Assembly: GCF_024323335.1 (NCBI RefSeq)
Contig: NC_066584.1
Span: forward strand, 428,947,319 to 429,011,318
From: Lathyrus oleraceus
Taxonomy: Eukaryota > Streptophyta > Magnoliopsida > Fabales > Fabaceae
Direction of reading: 5' to 3'
Length of the DNA: 64,000 nucleotides
Positions 60,971 through 64,000 of the stretch are shown here, one piece after another. The notes under the pieces were generated by a model. That model was given only the letters and a program-made list of their open reading frames with translations, was not told the DNA's origin and did not search any database. Positions within the stretch are counted from its first letter, which is position 1, and the number at the start of each line of letters is the position of its first letter. Both the position numbers and the translations under genes were made by a program.

Positions 60971-61275
60971 CCTCATGTTGTAGCGGTAAAAGTTTTGAGA
61001 TGAAGCTATTGATTAACTTAACTCGCAAAGCAAGAGTCGTCAATGCACTTTTATTGTTTCCAAAGGAAAAGAGAAAAAGTATGAACAAAACACAAAGAAG
61101 TTTTTAAAATAAAACTAATAAATAGAGAACAAGGGTCCCAGAGTTAATTATGCAAAGGGAAGGTATTAGCACCCTCAACATCCATGATACTTTATGAGAA
61201 CCTCTTTGAAAATGTGTATATTTTGGTTTGGAAAAGGGCGTTATTTGTTAAAAGATGTGAGAGATGGGAAAAGAA

Positions 61276-61344
<69 letters not shown>

Positions 61345-64000
61345 AATGTTTGCCAAGACTTTTTAAGTCTCATGCCTACGTACCAACAAAGTGCAATGGA
61401 GGACCAAAACCTCGTAGTTCATGGTAAAAACAACAAAGAGAGTTTGTTTTGATTCATTTTTTATGGAAAAGACATTTTGTCATTTAAAGGAGAATACTCA
61501 ACTAGTCACCCACAAGTATGAGAACTTTGCATCACCATGAGAAAGACTCCAACTTGGATAAGGATCAATAAGTATGCCACTTGCTCTCACAAATGGAAAA
61601 GAATTATCATAAATGTTATGGAGATAGGAGAATTATATCTCAACTATGGAAACGACTCATGTCTAATAACTTGAGAAAGGTTTTAAAAGGAAAAGTGCAC
61701 AAAAAGGCACAAAAACAATTTGAATGAGTTATGTATTTTTAAGTTTTTTTTTGAAATTGGTATAAATATGCTTAGATGAATTAGAATTATTAGGAAAATG
61801 TTTTAAAGATTACTTGACAAAAGTCAAGGGTTATTGAGAAAGAGGTTCAAGTTAGAAAGAAAGAAGGTTTTGAAAAAGAGAGAAGATTTTGAAAATTAAA
61901 GAAAAGGAGGAGAAGAAGAGACTATCCTAAAGCATAAAGTAAAAGTTTAGGGAGGAAAGATCTAACCAAGTGATAGCAAACATTATGACATAAGTCAAGA
62001 AAGAATTACCTCATTTGGATTAAGCCTCAAACAAACCAAAATAAGCAAATAATAATCCACGTATCAGATGAAACCAAAGTAACCAAGCCAAGTCTTCATA
62101 GAGAAAGTCCAAAGTCATAGGTATCAGATGAATTCCAAGGTCTCAAGTCACAAATTCCAAAGCAAAGGTCAGTATCCTAATTCTAAGTCCATGACTCCAC
62201 AATGATCCCAAGGATAGTAACCACAAGTCCATGAGTTAGGAGAAACAAGTTTCTTTTTAGGTTTTTTCTTATTAGTGTCTTCTTTACAATGATATAAAAT
62301 AAAGGTCCAAATGGACAAAGAACAAAATGACATAATCATAAACAATATGATATGAAATGCTAAACATAAACTATAAAGTAAATGACATAAAATAAAGGCA
62401 TAAAGTAAATGACATTGAAATAGAAGTTAATACAAGTGAAGAATTAGTAAAAGACATTAGTGAAGATGAAAAAATGTGTTGGTCATTTTTGGGAGAACAC
62501 TCAACTATCCACTCACAAACATTAAAATATGAACCTATACATCATTTATGAGAAGGGCTCTAACTTGGATAAAATCAACAAGTATGCCACTAACTCTCAC
62601 AAATGGAAAAGGAGCAACATTTTCACACAATACCATGAGGAACATGAGACTTACAATCTCACTTATAAAAATGACTTTGCTTTTTGGGAAAATTTGGCGC
62701 TATGTTAAGCAATCATAGTTGGACTTACGTAGAAGTCACAACTATCTGAGGCCGATCAATAATAATGTTTGTGTTAATACATGATAGAGAAATGATATGT
62801 AAATCATTTTCCTAAAGCGATGCCACATAAGAAAAAGAAAAGAGTTGATCAAGCACAAGTTCTAGGAGGATGGTCCATTACTTCAATCCATATTTCATGA
62901 TACTTAAGACAAACTTATGCATCAATCCAAAGTACCTTAAATGATCCATGATCACTTAGAAGGTAGATTTGAAATGATGAAAGTTCATCAAGTACCAACC
63001 CACACATCATGAACAAGATGGACACAAGTCATCCAATTGATCAAAGGGAAAAGAAGGAGATGAAGAAGAAAGAATCAAGATAAATCACACCCAAATTGGA
63101 CCAAAAGTTTGATCAAGTCATCATCAAAATCAATCATCCATTTTGATGGATTAGGGTTTTCACCCCATCAACACCCAAGATCCATTGAGTTTGATGAGAC
63201 TTGAAGTCCAAACCTTCATAATCCAAGGTCAACAGAAGTTCACAAAGTCACACAAATATAAAATTCAATTAAATGAAATAAAAATGCATCAAATGTATTT
63301 TTAAATGAATTTTAAAATAGAAATAAAATGGAAAATCCATAAAGTCCTTCAAAACACCAAATAAATGGGCAAGAAAATTATGGAAGGTTGGAAATAAAAT
63401 AAGAAACATATAATAAATTTTTCATAATTTTAAAATACAGAAAAGTATTTTTAAACCAATTAAAATAAAAGAGAAAAGAGAAAATTAAAAAAAAAAGAAA
63501 ATCAGTGAAATAAAATATGGAAAAATAAAAATCAGATGAAGTAAAATAAAAGAGAATTTTAGAAATTATTTTAGGATTTTTTGGATAAAAAATGAAATTA
63601 CTATGAATTTTTAAAGAAAAAGAAATTAAAAATAATAAAAGAAAAAGAAATAAAATCAGAAAAAACACGGAGCGTTGGATCACGCCTCATTAATTGACAT
63701 GACATATCCAACACTCCAAAGGTTATGATGCATGGTGGAACGCGTTGCAAGCCAAACACATGATCCAGTTTAAATCCAACCAATCAAAACATTTCAATTT
63801 GCCAACGTGTCTGATTCAAACTTAGACAACCTGATAAAACTCCGGTTGTCTTCTCCGGTGAGCTCACGTCGGAGTTTCATCGTTTGGTAAGTTCAAGACA
63901 GGGACCACCACCATTGTGATCCTCTTCTCATCCTGAATTCAACCTTATGCTCCAAATTCATTTATGTGAACTGAGCAAAGGGAATTTTAGAGAAGTTTCA
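60971..64000. mobile_element. Ogre-like Ty3/gypsy LTR sequence, continuing past the window
   Basis: TTGTAGCGGTAAAAGTTTTG, CTCGCAAAGCAAGAGTCGTC and GCAAAGGGAAGGTATTAGCA are phrases recalled from LTRs of Ogre-type elements in the pea tribe. There is no coding region. A block at about 61480-61680 (ACTCAACTAGTCACCCACAA ... AGTATGCCACTTGCTCTCAC) recurs diverged at about 62490-62690, a direct repeat about 1 kb apart. The right end (63660-64000) is more GC-rich. The assignment rests on memory of the family and boundaries are approximate. Confidence 0.55.
61277..61341. repeat. (AT)n microsatellite
   Basis: About 32 repeats inside the Ogre-like sequence. Confidence 0.95.

Noticed and set aside
63378..63783. 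Phe-rich hydrophobic minus-strand frames
   Set aside because: Low-complexity A-rich DNA read on the other strand gives poly-Phe/Ile; no domain or start context.

Overview
The window is eukaryotic plant DNA. It is AT-rich, dominated by LTR retrotransposons, and contains spliced gene fragments and one GRAS-family gene. The element types (a large Tekay-like Ty3/gypsy element, several Ty1/copia families, Ogre-like sequence, MULE genes, and a CACTA end with a Ulp1-type protease) suggest a legume, probably of the pea/vetch/Medicago group. That assignment rests on recalled family resemblance, not a search. There are no prokaryotic features.

Layout. 1-1427 is the end of a CACTA-type DNA transposon: the last four exons of a Ulp1-like cysteine protease gene, a hairpin-rich subterminal array and a terminal ...CGTAGTG. 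1428-2598 is repeat-rich spacer. A 320-bp (AT)n(AG)n microsatellite at 2599-2920 abuts the 3' LTR of a decayed minus-strand copia element (Copia-1, 2921-16506). That LTR is split by a nearly intact 8.56-kb Ty3/gypsy element (3122-11685, target duplication AGTTA) whose single gag-pol frame has three in-frame stops. 16507-17807 is spacer.

17808-19862 (minus) is the only convincing host gene, an intronless GRAS transcription regulator resembling SCARECROW-like 8. From about 20.6 to 31.2 kb is a nest: LINE fragments hold a second minus-strand copia element (Copia-2, 21121-29917). Copia-2 in turn holds two solo LTRs, one copia-type (23185-24455, TSD GATTC) and one gypsy-type (26111-28853, TSD TGCTA/TGCTC). 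A third copia remnant (30512-31157) lies to its right.

31-38.8 kb contains AT-rich repeat blocks, an isolated exon of a calcium-dependent protein kinase, the 5' end of a fourth copia element (35670-37049) and a LINE tail. 38834-53141 is a direct tandem duplication of about 7.2 kb (two units), each carrying a hAT-like MITE and a gypsy reverse-transcriptase fragment.

53.2-60.97 kb holds two decayed genes typical of plant MULE elements in divergent orientation: a MURA-type transposase (minus) and a plant mobile domain (PMD) gene (plus). They are separated by a 2.8-kb LTR-like insertion. The window ends in Ogre-like LTR sequence.

The most unusual signal is short perfect palindromes in three unrelated elements: TTAACCGGTTAA in the gypsy LTRs, GTAACCGGTTAC/GTAATCGATTAC in Copia-1 LTRs and inside its pol region, and GATTCGAATC-type motifs beside the duplicated gypsy fragment. 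The divergent MURA-PMD pair is the best candidate for a functional multi-gene mobile system, although both genes here are broken.
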